Source: Trileptium ribeirensis
Taxonomy: Eukaryota > Nematoda > Enoplea > Enoplida > Thoracostomopsidae
Reading direction: 5' to 3'
Assembly: GCA_030248225.1 (NCBI GenBank)
Contig: JASANE010016129.1
Location: 1 to 64,000, forward strand
DNA: 64,000 bases
The notes beneath the pieces are model-generated. The model was not told the DNA's origin, did not search any database, and was given only the letters and a program-made list of their open reading frames with translations. Positions 13,158-24,903 of this stretch are shown here, piece after piece; position 1 is the stretch's first letter; each line of letters begins with the position of its first letter. A program made the translations under genes and the position numbers.

Positions 13158-13178
13158 CGGTTTGCGACGAGCGTTGAA
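13151..13178 (+). promoter_or_regulatory. Possible 3' splice acceptor and 5' UTR just before the start codon
   Basis: TCTACAG ends at 13157, leaving a 21-base leader (13158-13178) before the ATG. It could accept an upstream non-coding exon or a trans-spliced leader, as is common in nematodes. This is inferred from the acceptor-like AG and the short distance only. Confidence 0.3.
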
Positions 13179-13253
13179 ATGGCTTACTCTGCTGATGTTA
13201 TCAATGATCCGGGTTGGTCATTTTTACGAAGTAGTCCAGAGCAAATGTCTCAG
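13179..13253 (+). CDS. Myosin heavy chain exon 1 (residues 1-25, start)
   Basis: The ATG at 13179 opens MAYSADVINDPGWSFLRSSP, matching the short variable N-terminus of muscle myosins ahead of the SH3-like subdomain. The donor CAG|GTATTA leaves phase 0. The start is chosen because the frame is open, the length to the next conserved exon fits the family, and no earlier in-frame ATG with an exon is seen. Intron 1 (13254-15306) holds a 217-bp tandem duplication and an inverted-repeat element. Confidence 0.88.
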
Positions 13254-13573
13254 GTATTACTAATTTTACATATTTGTCTGCTATACTGCAAAAACGAAAG
13301 ACTAATTGAAGGATAAACAATTTTCATAGTTATACGATAATAATTATTATATAGTAATACGTTACATATATTTGATAGTGGAGATAGGGGCATGTTACGG
13401 CATCAAAATTAAAAAATCTATAGTTTGAATGCTGATCTTTAATACAACTATTTTGATGTTTAACAATTGTTCAATTTCTTTGGTTTAGGAACAAAATTTT
13501 AAACTGTCACATTTATTTTGCTAGTCATATATATCCAAATTTGAATGTAGCTTTAAACTCTTTTAATTCGCCT

Positions 13574-13988
13574 AGCTTAGTGGATGCTGTGGCTACAGGC
13601 ATGCCGCACTGGTTCAAAACTTGGTTGCTATTTTGTACCCTTCTGGATGCAAAAAGTAGTTCAAAATTAACTAGGTGGCACTAGAAATGTTTCAGAGCGA
13701 GTGCAGTCTTAGTTAATACAAACTGATTACTCGAGAGTTTTCTCTTGATATTTTTACACGCTGCACAAAGCTTGCGACTTAGCTTAGTGGATGCTGTGGC
13801 TACAGGCATGCCGCACTGGTTCAAAACTTGGTTGCTATTTTGTACCCTTCTGGATGCAAAAAATAGTTCAAAATTAACTAGGTGGCACTAGTAATGTTTC
13901 AGAGCGAGTGCAGTCTTAGTTAATACAAACTGATTACTCGAGAGTTTTCTCTTGATATTTTTACACGCTGCACAAAGCTTGCGACTTA
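13574..13988 (+). repeat. Near-identical tandem duplication, 217-bp unit, intron 1
   Basis: AGCTTAGTGGATGCTGTGG starts at 13574 and again at 13791. The two units agree almost base for base to GCTTGCGACTTA, differing at only a couple of sites (for example AAAAAGTAG against AAAAAATAG). Such similarity implies a recent duplication, or a collapsed or expanded assembly. Confidence 0.95.
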
Positions 13989-14283
13989 TATTACACGAAA
14001 ATTGTTGCAAAATCTGTTTCACAGGACTTGGCACTCTACACTCAGCTGCTAATTTATTTCTGAGCGATTATGAAATGTTATTATTTTAATCCTATTGGAA
14101 TTATACATTTAGTGAGCACTATCATTATTGATGTAAAGCGTTACATCAGTTATTTATGTACTTCATTACGTCGTTCAGTTTTTTATATGACATGGTCTAT
14201 TTATTGTACTGCAATATTAATTTCTGGCGTAACATTTTTCATTTACTACATTGTGTCAGTAATTTTGTGTTTGACATTCTTCC

Positions 14284-14548
14284 AGTGGCGCCACCACGAT
14301 TTCACTGCAGGTGGCCGGGCACATTGTCCACTGCGATGCATAGGTTCTATGGGATAAGAGTCATGGACGGGTTGCCCTCTAAGTCGCGCCGCACCCACAT
14401 GGCGCATTTGTACTAAGGTTCTGTACGCCGAACGTGCAAATGTTTTTCAAGACAATCTGCGAAACATTTTACAAAAAATTTGAGGGCAGCGGCCCCCAGT
14501 TTTGCATTTTGGGGGGTCTACGCCCCTTCAACGGTGGTGGCGCCCCCG
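14284..14548. mobile_element. Possible MITE with short terminal inverted repeats, intron 1
   Basis: GGCGCCACCACG at 14287 is matched in inverted orientation by CGGTGGTGGCGCC at about 14533-14545. They enclose about 260 bp that is more GC-rich than the intron around it. A non-autonomous DNA transposon is the simplest reading. No target-site duplication could be fixed. Confidence 0.4.
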
Positions 14549-15306
14549 CATCTTTCGCTGCTTCAAGTTATTAAATTTGTAATTTCATAGCCATAGATTG
14601 CGGTTTTACCTCAGTTTGAAGACGTGCTTACAAATGCTATGACGCGTGCGGGTAATTAGACATATGCTATGACGCGTACTGTCGCTATTAGCAAAATATT
14701 GATATAAACTGGCTGAAAACGATTTATATACAAACCGCTTGAAGCGGCGGGATCTGAACTACGAATAATATTTGAAAACGTTAAGTAGTGTTAAGATTAG
14801 AGTTTGAAGAATAAGTCGGGTTTATTATTCGCAACTTGTTACAATTGGCCACGACTGGAAACTGCTACGCAGTGGTGCCACCAGAGGATTTAATATAGGG
14901 GCACCAAGTCATTGTGGCATCAACCCAATATATAGCACGTTGAAAAAATTTTGTTGTATACTGAGGCCACTAATATCAGACATGGTGAAGGCACGGTAAC
15001 CAGTGCCTCAACAAATTTCGTGGCGACGCATTTGCTTCTAGGTATAATTTGTGATAAAGAAAAATTAGCGAAATCCGTCGACACCCAAATCAATAATGAA
15101 TTTTACACACTTTTTTGTGCAGTCTACGTTAACCTTAATTTAAGGTCATCAACTTACTAGAGTGGTCGGTAATATAAAATTGTTTCAGATTACGTCAACG
15201 GCAATGTTGACATAGTCAGTTATCTTCTTGTGCAAAGTGCGTTCGGTGTAATTAAAAAGTTTTTTCAGTCTAATGTTAATAACCGTATAATTTACAATTA
15301 TTGCAG

Positions 15307-15435
15307 GACCAGAACCGTCCGTTTGATGGCAAGAAAAACTGTTGGGTTCCAGATGCCGAAGACAGCTTTATCGAGGCGAATATTAAAGTGACCAAAGGCG
15401 AAATGGTAACGGTGATTACGAAAAATGGGAAAGAG
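15307..15435 (+). CDS. Myosin heavy chain exon 2 (residues 26-68)
   Basis: Acceptor TTGCAG, then DQNRPFDGKKNCWVPDAEDS, the canonical entry into the N-terminal SH3-like subdomain (KKxCWVPD). It ends ...TKNGKE with donor GAG|GTTAGA, phase 0. Intron 2 (15436-16184) shows nothing notable. Confidence 0.93.
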
Positions 15436-16184
15436 GTTAGATTGTAAAAAAACTATAACACAATTTTGATTTTGCAGGCAATATTGGGTTGTTTTTGGGT
15501 TATATAAGGTAGCATTGTGTATCAAATAGCTTTCCAGCATGATCGCGTTCATTCAAATTTATATTAAAACTGAGCTAATTTGAACATATTCGTGGGTTTT
15601 GGTCAATTGTATGCATATTTTTAGGGGTCTTTGGAATTGAAATTTAAGCACCATTTTCTGCCTTTGCTGTACATATAATTTTCTGTCGATAATATGACAC
15701 CATTCTTAATGTTTCTGGCATATTGTTTCTGCATGTCATCTGCTTAGCACCCCGCTACGGTAGCGTACATACCATAGCAAAATCTGATTCATCAGATTCT
15801 GTAATGTGGTTGCATACTTTTCTTCAAAGTTAAGGGCACTGCTTAAGATCGCGTTTAGCTTTATAGGAAAATCACTCTTGAAATTTTTTCCCCATAATTA
15901 TCCGACGTTATCCTCAGCATCGGACTGGGGAATCTGGAGCTAAAGACACTTTTAAATCGCGATTTTGCAGTGGTCGTACCATGCTATAGTATATAGAGTT
16001 AACTTATTACCTGAAATGATTTGGGGGTATTTTATTTAGCGACAGCACACAAATTTTGTAGACTTCGAATTTCGGCTGGCTCATAGTAAGGTCGCTCGTG
16101 GATCTATGCAGTGTGACAGATGAATCTTAATAGTTTTACTCGAGCAACAATTTATTATACTTTTATTTTCTGTTTTCCTTTTAG

Positions 16185-16325
16185 AAGACAATCAAACGTG
16201 AATTAATTCAAGAAATGAATCCACCGAAATTTGCCAAAACTGAAGATATGGCCAATCTGACTTATCTAAATGAGGCATCAGTTCTTGATAATCTTAGACA
16301 ACGCTACTATAGTATGATGATTTAT
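16185..16325 (+). CDS. Myosin heavy chain exon 3 (residues 69-115)
   Basis: Acceptor TTTTAG. Encodes [16 protein letters not shown] and then [20 protein letters not shown], ending RYYSMMIY, with donor TAT|GTAAGT in phase 0. This is the conserved region leading into the motor core. Asp replaces the more usual His or other residue before NLRQ. Intron 3 (16326-18705) includes a G-rich dispersed repeat at 17760-18070 and a possible inverted-repeat element near 16570-16770. Confidence 0.96.
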
Positions 16326-17759
16326 GTAAGTTACTAGTGGCACAGGTGTATCATTGTTTTGACGCAGAGATAGTTTTAAAACCAATCATCCTGATCTAGA
16401 AAGCTTTCAGTCACCTAAAATGATGTAAAACCTCTATTGCTAGAACTATTGTCACACAGTAAGCCAAACACGTGACTATAATAGATTTAGTTAATTGTAT
16501 TAGGTGATATCGAGTGGATAACAGGATGCAGTTGTGACGCTTGCCGTGTGGGATAATTTTGTACGCAGGTTTACGTTGCGTTCACACTGCAGCAGATCTG
16601 CTGCGATCGTATTAAATCCGATTCAATGAACCATGCAAAATTTTATCAAATCTGCATCGCATGATGTGATGTAAAAAATGCATGCCCATATACACAGTGT
16701 ACGGAAGGCACATGACTTGTTCGTGCCGGATAATATCGGACTGGATGCAATGTGAGCATAAATCGGATTAGATAAGACGCACTGTGATGGCTGCATAAGA
16801 GTGGGTTATTTTAATCTAAAATCCAGGGCACTCATGTTATGTTTGATTTTGTCATTTGATACCACTGTAACGACAGGGTTTCTTAAAGACCGTTGCCAAT
16901 GTCTTCAATGGTATATTTGTCTATTGTTGATACTAATTTGCGAAAATTATTGCTGGAAGTGTTATAGCATATAAAAACTTCTACAAAATAGGTCCATGTA
17001 GAAGGAATCAGATATTTTTGTTGAATATCGGTGAAAAACACATTCTGAAAAAATTATTATAGAAGTACATAGTGCCAACTGTTGCCCTGGTTAAGGGAAT
17101 TAATTACGATGAACTTCGTGAAAAGCAAATCCTCAACAACCGGTGAAATTGATTCCATCGAGGTTTCACTATCAGTATATCGATGTATACTGGGGGTATT
17201 TGAAAACTTAGATTTCTAGCTCTTAGTTTGACTTATCCTTTATACGAAACAGTTTTTTACCATATTCTATATGTTACAAAATACTTGCTAATCATTATTG
17301 CAAGATCTTTACCACTGTATCGCATATATAGGGGAACGAGTGTTGGATTCTATTTTCTACGTTAAATATATGATTTAGGCAGTAGTTTATATACTGTTTC
17401 GTCACTCGACACAGTTTTAGTGCACACATACAATTTTTTCAAGTTTTGTCATATATCAATACGAATTGACGTCATATATCAATAAATATAACAGATTCAA
17501 GATTTAAATTTTAAAAATCAAACTACGGATTCTGGCGGTTCGAAGAAAAGCTTGCCTTGTTTTAATAGATTGTGAACAAAATAGTGGTTTTTCACAAAGT
17601 TATGCAAATCTGCTTGGTTCTATGTCCTCTGTAATAATTAGTTTTAAACATGAAACCTGGGGCATGCATTTGTGCCGCTAACGCGAAGATCTGCTACAGT
17701 TGTTATTAGTTGGCTTGAGGCATGGATTGTTTTCACAGTTGTTACTTTTAAACCGTACA

Positions 17760-18070
17760 TGATCTAAATATGACTTTTATCCCCTGGCGTAAAACTGAGG
17801 GCCCCAAAAATTTCATTGGGGTGGGGTCCGTCGTAGGCATACCCCCAAATTGTGCCGAACCGGCGCCCCTTATTCCCGTATTTTACTAGTTCTTCTTTTT
17901 TGCTAAATTGTGCTCATTTGTATACAGTTTTTTTGCAAATTTGCTAAAATTCGAAAAATTTTCAGCACACTTTTGGCTGGATGAGGTGGGTGTAGAGAGG
18001 GTGGGGAGGGAGCGGCAAAATGTAGCTTGAACGGTGTAGGTGCCGTCCGACCCTCAGGATGTGCAAGCTA
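17760..18070 (+). repeat. G-rich dispersed repeat, copy in intron 3
   Basis: A CCCC/GGGG-bearing segment (about 17790-17870) is followed by TTTTTTGCTAAATTGTGCTC and TTTTTTGCAAATTTGC words, then a purine-rich block GGTGGGTGTAGAGAGGGTGG near 17985-18015. It matches the two-part layout of the family at 1880-2230, with the blocks partly rearranged. Confidence 0.45.
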
Positions 18071-18705
18071 CTACCCCTTATGAAAACCTATGCAAAGTAG
18101 TATATATAACAATTTTCGGCCCTGGATCCCCCAAATTTAGACTTTTACGCCTGTGTTTCATCCTGTTTGGTAATGACCGATTCAGAATTTAGTTCATAGT
18201 TACATAAAAATATATAATCTGGTTCTGTCTTCTGTTAAATACCCTCAATCAAGTGGTCAAAATCAAAACCAATTTCAGCAAATCTTATCGGAACAAAGTT
18301 TGCGCGATTTTCCGCATATCGAGATCGATTCACTGATACCAGCTAGCTGAGTTCGGTGTTTTCGTAATCGGCTAGCGAAAAATTTTATGGCATCGGCCAC
18401 GCCTTAAACGTATCGATGTTATAATTATTATATCAATGCTCGCCTGACTAAGCTACCTTTAATTCATTTCAGACTTATTTGTGTTCGTAAACTCTCTAGT
18501 GTTTTCCTTAAGATAGTTCTATCTCACAGTATTGTTTCCAGTACCGCTGCAGAACATTTTGAAACAGCTTGGCGAATATTTTCGACTAACGACAAAAATG
18601 CATTATAATGTTATTTATGTGAAATACGGGAATATTGTAATTGAAGGGCGCAATTATTATATTTTATTGTTAAAGCTGTGGTCCTTGATTCCTATTTGTT
18701 TTCAG

Positions 18706-18862
18706 ACCTATTCAGGACTATTTTGCGTCGTGATCAATCCTTACAAACGTCTTCCGATCTACACAGAATCCGTAGTGCGAATGTACATCGGTAAGCGTCG
18801 CAACGAAATGCCGCCGCATTTATTTGCTGTCGCCGACGAAGCTTATCGAAATATGATGCAAG
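18706..18862 (+). CDS. Myosin heavy chain exon 4 (residues 116-168)
   Basis: Acceptor TTTTCAG. Encodes [20 protein letters not shown] and then [20 protein letters not shown], ending YRNMMQ plus the first base of D168. Donor G|GTTAGT, phase 1. This is the purine-binding region immediately before the P-loop. The reading frame happens to stay open for ~58 codons upstream of the acceptor. Intron 4 (18863-19832) shows nothing notable. Confidence 0.97.
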
Positions 18863-19832
18863 GTTAGTCGTCGTTGTGGTTTTAGTTTTGGATCTTGGTA
18901 TTGGTGGTAATTCTTTTTAGACCTGTCGCTGTTTTTTTCAGTCGACTGGTGGTCCTACCCGGTCAGATGAGTTTTTCCACGTTTGAAGCTCATCCGATAG
19001 AACTTGACTAAGCAAATGGTTAGTTTAAGTGTAGATTATTAGAAATGAAATAGGAAAGATTCTTAAAAAACTATGCCTAAGTTTTGGGACACGCGGGAAA
19101 CGATTATGGGTGAGTAAACTTTAGGCGCGCATGCCGCTATTGTTCTTTAGTAAGTAAGTTCACGATATGAAATTCGATGACATGACACCGCGTACACGGC
19201 TAGTGCAAACCAGCATGTCATCTGATGAACCCGGACAAACATGCAAAATCGGAAAATGTACCCGTAGACATATTGCGTTCGTAGAACACAGAGCCCTTGT
19301 CTGTGTTCGTTAATCTGTAGATACCGATGGCAGAATAGCGAGCGTCAATTTTAGCACTATTCAGTTCGTGGTTTTGACAAAAGAACAACAATGGGTCACG
19401 TACCTAAATTTTACTCGCACAGTATTTCATCATCAAAGTCTCCAAGCGGCAGGCCGAAATCGACAAGATGACTTAGTGATTCCGGTTGGGCTAAGAGCGC
19501 GTTATCATTTAATCAGATTGAGTTTTATTGGTAATTTCGAAATGTACACAGCGCGCATTATCTAATTTATGAAATTGCTGTCCTTGGCTTTTACAAATTG
19601 ATAATTTTGAAACTACGCTGTGATGTAACTTTTTTATCGACGTGTCAGCAAAAAATAATGAAAATGTAGTAATGTCAACAAGGTTTACTTCATCATCGGA
19701 ACGGAAGATCTGGCATGACGCTAGTAGTTATGGCATGCGCCGACGGTGCAGTATGTTTTGTATATCAAACCGTAAAGCTTTGTTAGGCTTTAGCTTTATT
19801 AACGAATTTCTTATATACCTAATTCTTTTTAG

Positions 19833-19978
19833 ATCAAGAGAATCAAAGTATGCTGATCACTGGGGAATCAGGCGCTGGAAAGACCGAAAATACAAAGAAA
19901 GTGATTGCATATTTCGCCGTCGTTGGTGCAAGTCAACAATCTGAACAGAGCAATGCTAGCGAAACTAGAGGAAAGAAG
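19833..19978 (+). CDS. Myosin heavy chain exon 5, P-loop (residues 168-216)
   Basis: Encodes [20 protein letters not shown], which contains the ATP-phosphate-binding P-loop at residues 178-185, and then [15 protein letters not shown]. It ends in the surface loop 1 sequence rich in S, E, N and K (to GKK216). Acceptor TTTTTAG, donor AAG|GTAAGA, phase 0. VGASQQ at the entry to loop 1 is reminiscent of nematode muscle myosins. Intron 5 (19979-21169) holds two MITE-like copies in tandem. Confidence 0.98.
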
Positions 19979-20285
19979 GTAAGACATGTTTATAGCATTC
20001 ATGGACGAATCCGGAGAGGAGTCCGACTAATCCGGGACCTGAATTTCTGTTAGCTTTTGATTTAGCCGCTTTTTCCTTTCGAGTTTAAAAATCACTTTGA
20101 ATTTTAACGCACGCTTTACAGTTATCGATAGATGTGCTTTAACCGCCAACCGTCAAACAAAAATATTAATAATTTTGTCGTCACAAAATTATTTTAGCAA
20201 AACCTTATTTTATTCACACATAACCCGAATTTTGCAGCATCGTGACTATTTTAGAAATGCAGTGGGAATGTTGTATAATTTTGTA

Positions 20286-20592
20286 GTTTCGTGGGCTGGG
20301 TTCACACGTCAAGCTTATTGTTCAAATTTTGAGCTCAAAATTTGATCAAATATTGAAAGAAACTTTAGATTTTCGGTTATTTTGAACGTGTGAACGCATT
20401 TCAAACTTTTCTATCATACCTATTCAGGAGTATGGAACTGATCTTGAAAAATTTTGAGTTCAAATTTGAGCTCAAATTTTTAAGCTTTGTGATTTACCAT
20501 ATTTTTCTTTACAAATATCAGTGAAATTTTGAACAAAATTTGATCAAAGTTTAACAAAATTTGACAAAATGTTAATGTGTGAACCTAGCTTC
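20286..20592. mobile_element. MITE-like element family A, copy 1 (intron 5)
   Basis: A segment of ~305 bp begins near GGGTTCACACGTCAAGC and ends near AATGTGTGAACCTAGC. The ends are imperfect inverted repeats of the GTTCACACG / CGTGTGAAC type. The inside is built of TTTGAGCTCAAA and TTTGATCAAA words, each self-complementary. It is directly followed by copy 2. This is the most diverged of four copies in the window. Confidence 0.65.
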
Positions 20593-20895
20593 AGGCTTAC
20601 TCTAACGGCGTTTCACATGCTCAAACTTTTTGCTTAAATTTTGATCAAATTTTGAACGCATCATTTTTGCATTTTTCTGAAGTTTGAACGTCTGAACACT
20701 GTTCAAACTTTTCAATGATATTCTTGTAGCCAATCATCGACGAGATGTATTACCTGAAAATTTTGAGCTGTAATTTTGACCTCAAATTTTGAAATATTGC
20801 AATTTACCTTTAAAAATCACCGTCAAACTTTGAGCAAAATTTGAACTCAAAATTTGATCAAACAGTTTGAGGGCATGAACACGTCTTAAGGCTTA
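20593..20895. mobile_element. MITE-like element family A, copy 2 (intron 5)
   Basis: Starts GGCGTTTCACATGCTCAAAC and ends TTTGAGGGCATGAACACGTC, an imperfect terminal inverted repeat. The core contains GTAGCCAATCATCGACGAG followed by ATGTATTACCTGAAAA, shared nearly unchanged with the copies at 61170 and 62885. Without an ORF, it fits a non-autonomous DNA transposon. Confidence 0.8.
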
Positions 20896-21169
20896 TACAG
20901 GGAGCGTAATTTAGCATATACGTACACTTTCGGGGTGAGGAAATTTGAAAAGACCCGTCTGTCCCCGTATACCGACTTCAATCAGTATCTCATAGGATCG
21001 TAAATGAAGTGTATGCATTATGTTGTTTTCGATTTACCAAACCAAATACGTAGCCTTAGTCTAATCTTAGGCCGTTATATAAGTCTTGGACTGAAACTAG
21101 TTCGTTAGCTTGGTCATCTATTTTTTCAAATAGCTGTGTCAGTTTCAATATTATTAATATATATTTCAG

Positions 21170-21329
21170 GTTGCAACTTTAGAAGACCAAATTGTCCAAA
21201 CAAATCCAGTTCTTGAAGCGTTCGGCAATGCGAAAACAGTTCGCAACAATAATTCGTCACGATTTGGAAAATTTATTCGCATTCATTTTTCAAGACACGG
21301 AAAACTAGCTGGCGGTGATATCGAACATT
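21170..21329 (+). CDS. Myosin heavy chain exon 6, switch I (residues 217-270)
   Basis: Acceptor TTTCAG. Encodes [40 protein letters not shown] (switch I, with N at the second position where many metazoan muscle myosins have D) and [13 protein letters not shown], plus the first base of Y270. Donor T|GTAAGC, phase 1. Intron 6 (21330-23168) has a possible tRNA-like stretch near 22995-23060 and nothing else I recognise. Confidence 0.98.
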
Positions 21330-23168
21330 GTAAGCCTGAACTTCGTTGTACATGACTGTTTTTGTATCATAATATTTCAACCAGTCAAGCTCTGACACTG
21401 TTTTCACTTTGTCCTTTGGCTGTTCTTCATTTGACTGCTAGCTGACTAATTCCGTACAAGTCACCGTTTTTGTAAAACTCAAGAGACTAACACATTACAT
21501 CAGCAAAACATCCTTCAAGAAGATGCAATGACCAGTACACTCAATTTCTATTCCTGTGCATTGTGGTTTAAACACTTTCATAAAATTTAATCAATTCAAC
21601 ACTCGTATCTGAAACTTCATAATATAAACTTCATGTTGTAATTTAATAAATAGAGTTAGTTTGGACCGTCGCACGAATTTCGAGGGTTATTTACCATTTA
21701 TCCGTACAGCGATCAAGCCCAAAAGAAAAATTTAGTGAAAGCAGCTTTTGTGTACACTCAAATCACAGAAAACAAATAGGTAAAGTTGTTGCTTGAAAAT
21801 ATACCGTATTCATGATATTTTTATGTCACGCACAGCAGAGCTGATACTATTTGAATTTTCATTAAAAAATATAACGATAATTTCAGGGAATGCATTGTAT
21901 TGACTGAAGGCTGGCTAAATCTGTGCATGCCAAATCTGTTGAATGCATTCCAAACCTGTCGAATTGAAATCTGATGGGTGAAAATCAAGCTACAATGAAG
22001 ATTTAGACTTGGTGCATTTTTGGCGAATTCCAAGAAAATATATAACTATGACTGGGTAGCAGATATATTTATGTTAAATTCAATTCTGTAAAGGAACCAT
22101 AGACAGATGAAACCAAAAATTTGCTGGACATGCGCTTCGACTTATATCAAGTGATCGTATCATTGATTTTTTCACATATAATAATATATATGTGTTCAAG
22201 CATATAATCCATGTATAAACTTACGCTGCTCCGGTACCATTCCCTTCTGTCATCAGCGATCGCTTGTTCGGCGTACCGGTCATCCGTCAATATGTCAGAG
22301 AACATAAAATTGGTGCTTTCTGTAACGCATCCAATACGCTAAAGTAACAAAAAATTTCCGTATTAACGATTACTTTAAAAACTTTAAGTAAATAGATTTG
22401 TGACGGTTTTACATTTGAATTGGAAAATTTCTATTTTATTATCTAACGAAAATTCCCTAGTTTAGTGTTCTAAAGCCTGCACATCAGATGTAATGTCCGC
22501 GAACTACACGTATTATCATTAATAAAACTAAATGTGTCAGCGTAACGAAAAAATTCGGTATGCGAGTTACCACGTTGTGCGCTGTGAAACCAATGTGTCG
22601 TCAAACAGGAAATAGGTGCATTGTGTTAGCGACTAGCAATGACCCAGCTTAGCAGTCGTCGCTCTACGTTTGCGAACAGGAAATTTTCGAATTTGGAATG
22701 GCTATTGCAATTGATTTTTGTTATGTAACAGCGGTTTGTGCATAGTGTCAATAGAAGATACTATGGGGCGGAGCTTAGGTTTACCCATGCGTAACAAATA
22801 TTTGACTGTAATTTTGTAATTCACTTAGTTAAATTCAGTTGACGAAGCCTAGGCACATTTTTAACCCTTCCGTTCGCAACTTAACATATTTGTCATATTA
22901 GGTAACGAGTTGCTTGCACAGTTTGTGGCGTGGCGTACGGTGAATGTGCGTTATTCGCTACCTTTACTCCTGTAAATATTACAGCAACAGCTCTTAAATA
23001 GCGTAGCGGCCAGAGTAGGAGGCTCGGAGCCAAACAATTCAGGTTTAGTCCACCGTTGCCTCAAAACATTTTTTCAAGATTATATGTAGTGTACATCCAT
23101 TAATTTATCAAGCATACGATTAATTATGTAAAGTATAAATTTTTCACCTTATAATTTAAAAGTTATAG

Positions 23169-23267
23169 ATTTGCTAGAAAAATCGCGTGTGATTCGTCAA
23201 GCACCGGGTGAACGATGCTATCATATTCCGTACCAAATTATGTCCGGTGAAATTCCAGGACTCAGAG
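23169..23267 (+). CDS. Myosin heavy chain exon 7 (residues 270-303)
   Basis: Acceptor TTATAG. Completes Y270 and encodes [20 protein letters not shown], then [12 protein letters not shown] and the first base of E303. Donor G|GTGCTA, phase 1. It is the invariant segment following the switch I beta strand. Intron 7 (23268-24799) contains one copy of a dispersed repeat at 24245-24470. Confidence 0.97.
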
Positions 23268-24244
23268 GTGCTAATTATGAAATATTTTTCTAGATTTGCG
23301 GAAAAATTTTGTGAAATTATACCCTTTAATTATTACTTTTCAATCACTTCTACTGAATTGCTATAGTTGTGATGACAATACTATGCGTAGGATCATATTT
23401 TTAGATACCTATATTTGGTGGAATATACATGTCTACATTTAAAATTTAAGGGATATCTATGCTCTTGAACTAATGCAATGCATGAGTCCACTTAAGCTAC
23501 GCCATGACTGCTGGTTTGTCTAAACCGCGATTCGAATCGTACAAAAATTCGCGTTCACATTTCTTTCACCGGTGCTCAGTTGTGCGCGATTATCGATTTT
23601 TAGGTGGTGTGCTCTCTTGACAAAAGAACAACACGTTTGACCACACGTAACTTAGACTCACGAATAAATCTTTGGCACAAAACTTATGTGTTGGACAGAC
23701 ATTCTAATAGAATTACACTCGTAGGCCCTAAAATGGAAAATGTTTGTACATTATCAAGCAACACGTTTTGTTGCGAGAACTAAATAGTATTCCTAACCTT
23801 CGGTCATACACTATGATAATAAAATATATATAAGTTTACGATGTGTTTGAGATAAAATTTTAATACCATTAGGTTGATAATTAAACCGTTTAAATTGTTT
23901 CTTTATAGTAAAACTGTGCTGGGCGTTTAAAACATTATTCCTAACTCAGCCATCAATATTTAGTATCGAAGATTTTAAAAAGTGTTAAATTGTTAAATTC
24001 CCAGCCTCGCGCTTAGTAAAGTATTTACAAATCTACTACAAACGCTGTTAATCAAACCTGTCCTAACTGTATATATCAAATCTAAACTTAATAGAGTATC
24101 TCCATCTAAAACATATCATGACTCCTAACAAATAACTACTGGGGTAAATGCGCAAATTTCAGTTTTCAAAATGTATATCCTGAATACCTTTCCAGTCAGT
24201 TTAATGTACAATGGAGATTAATAAGAATACGATCATGCAAATTT

Positions 24245-24470
24245 TCGCCGTCATTATTTACTGAGCCTCGGCAAACTTCGTTCTTAAAGAGTGAGACCGA
24301 GAGATCACCCAGACTAGAATAACAGCCAAAACTTTAGACGTCCGTGGTCATTAGTTTATCTGGGCTTCGAAATCATTTTATATCTACGTTGTCTAGGCTT
24401 CCCTGTCAAATCGAATGCGACCATTACACCTGACCACTAAGCGCTGAGACAATGTTTAGATTTGCACTTC
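24245..24470 (+). repeat. Dispersed repeat B, copy 1 (intron 7)
   Basis: Shares an ordered set of words with 44613-44840: TTATTTACTGAG, then AATAACAGCCA(A/C)AACTTT (AAGAACAGCCACAACTTT in the other copy), TTGTCTAGGCTT and CACTAA(G/T)C..GAGAC. No ORF. The mobile-element class cannot be told. Confidence 0.5.
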
Positions 24471-24799
24471 ATTGTGTTAATGACGTTGTTAACGAACTTC
24501 CCTTTTACCCGAGAAATGACAGGCACACACTCATATCTGTCGCATGAGGGCCTGTGCGATGCGAAATCATGGGACAGTGAAATACCCCGGCTCACTTCCA
24601 ACTCTCACCGACTAATATATGTATTTCTGGATGATGCGTTTACATTAGTGTCCTAATAATTTTAAATTAACCATTGAAAAGTAACACAAAAGCGATCTAA
24701 TGTTTGTGTTTATTTAGCAAACGTTATGTTGTAAATATTTTGAGTAAATCGGCACTTCTATTTTAAGAAGATATTGACTTAAAATTGTTCAAATTTTAG

Positions 24800-24903
24800 A
24801 ATCTCTAAAATTGAACAATGATCTGAAATACTACCATTTCGTTTCGCAAGCCGAACTGACAATTGATGGCGTTGATGATCGAGAAGAAATGCAATTTACT
24901 GAC
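24800..24903 (+). CDS. Myosin heavy chain exon 8 (residues 303-337)
   Basis: Acceptor TTTTAG. Encodes ESLKLNNDLKYYHFVSQAEL and then TIDGVDDREEMQFTD. Donor GAC|GTGAGT, phase 0. This is the part of the upper 50-kDa domain just before the loop and helix of exon 9. Intron 8 (24904-27098) contains two GC-rich repeat fragments (25910-26000 and 26105-26215) and a further fragment near 26745-26830. Confidence 0.96.
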
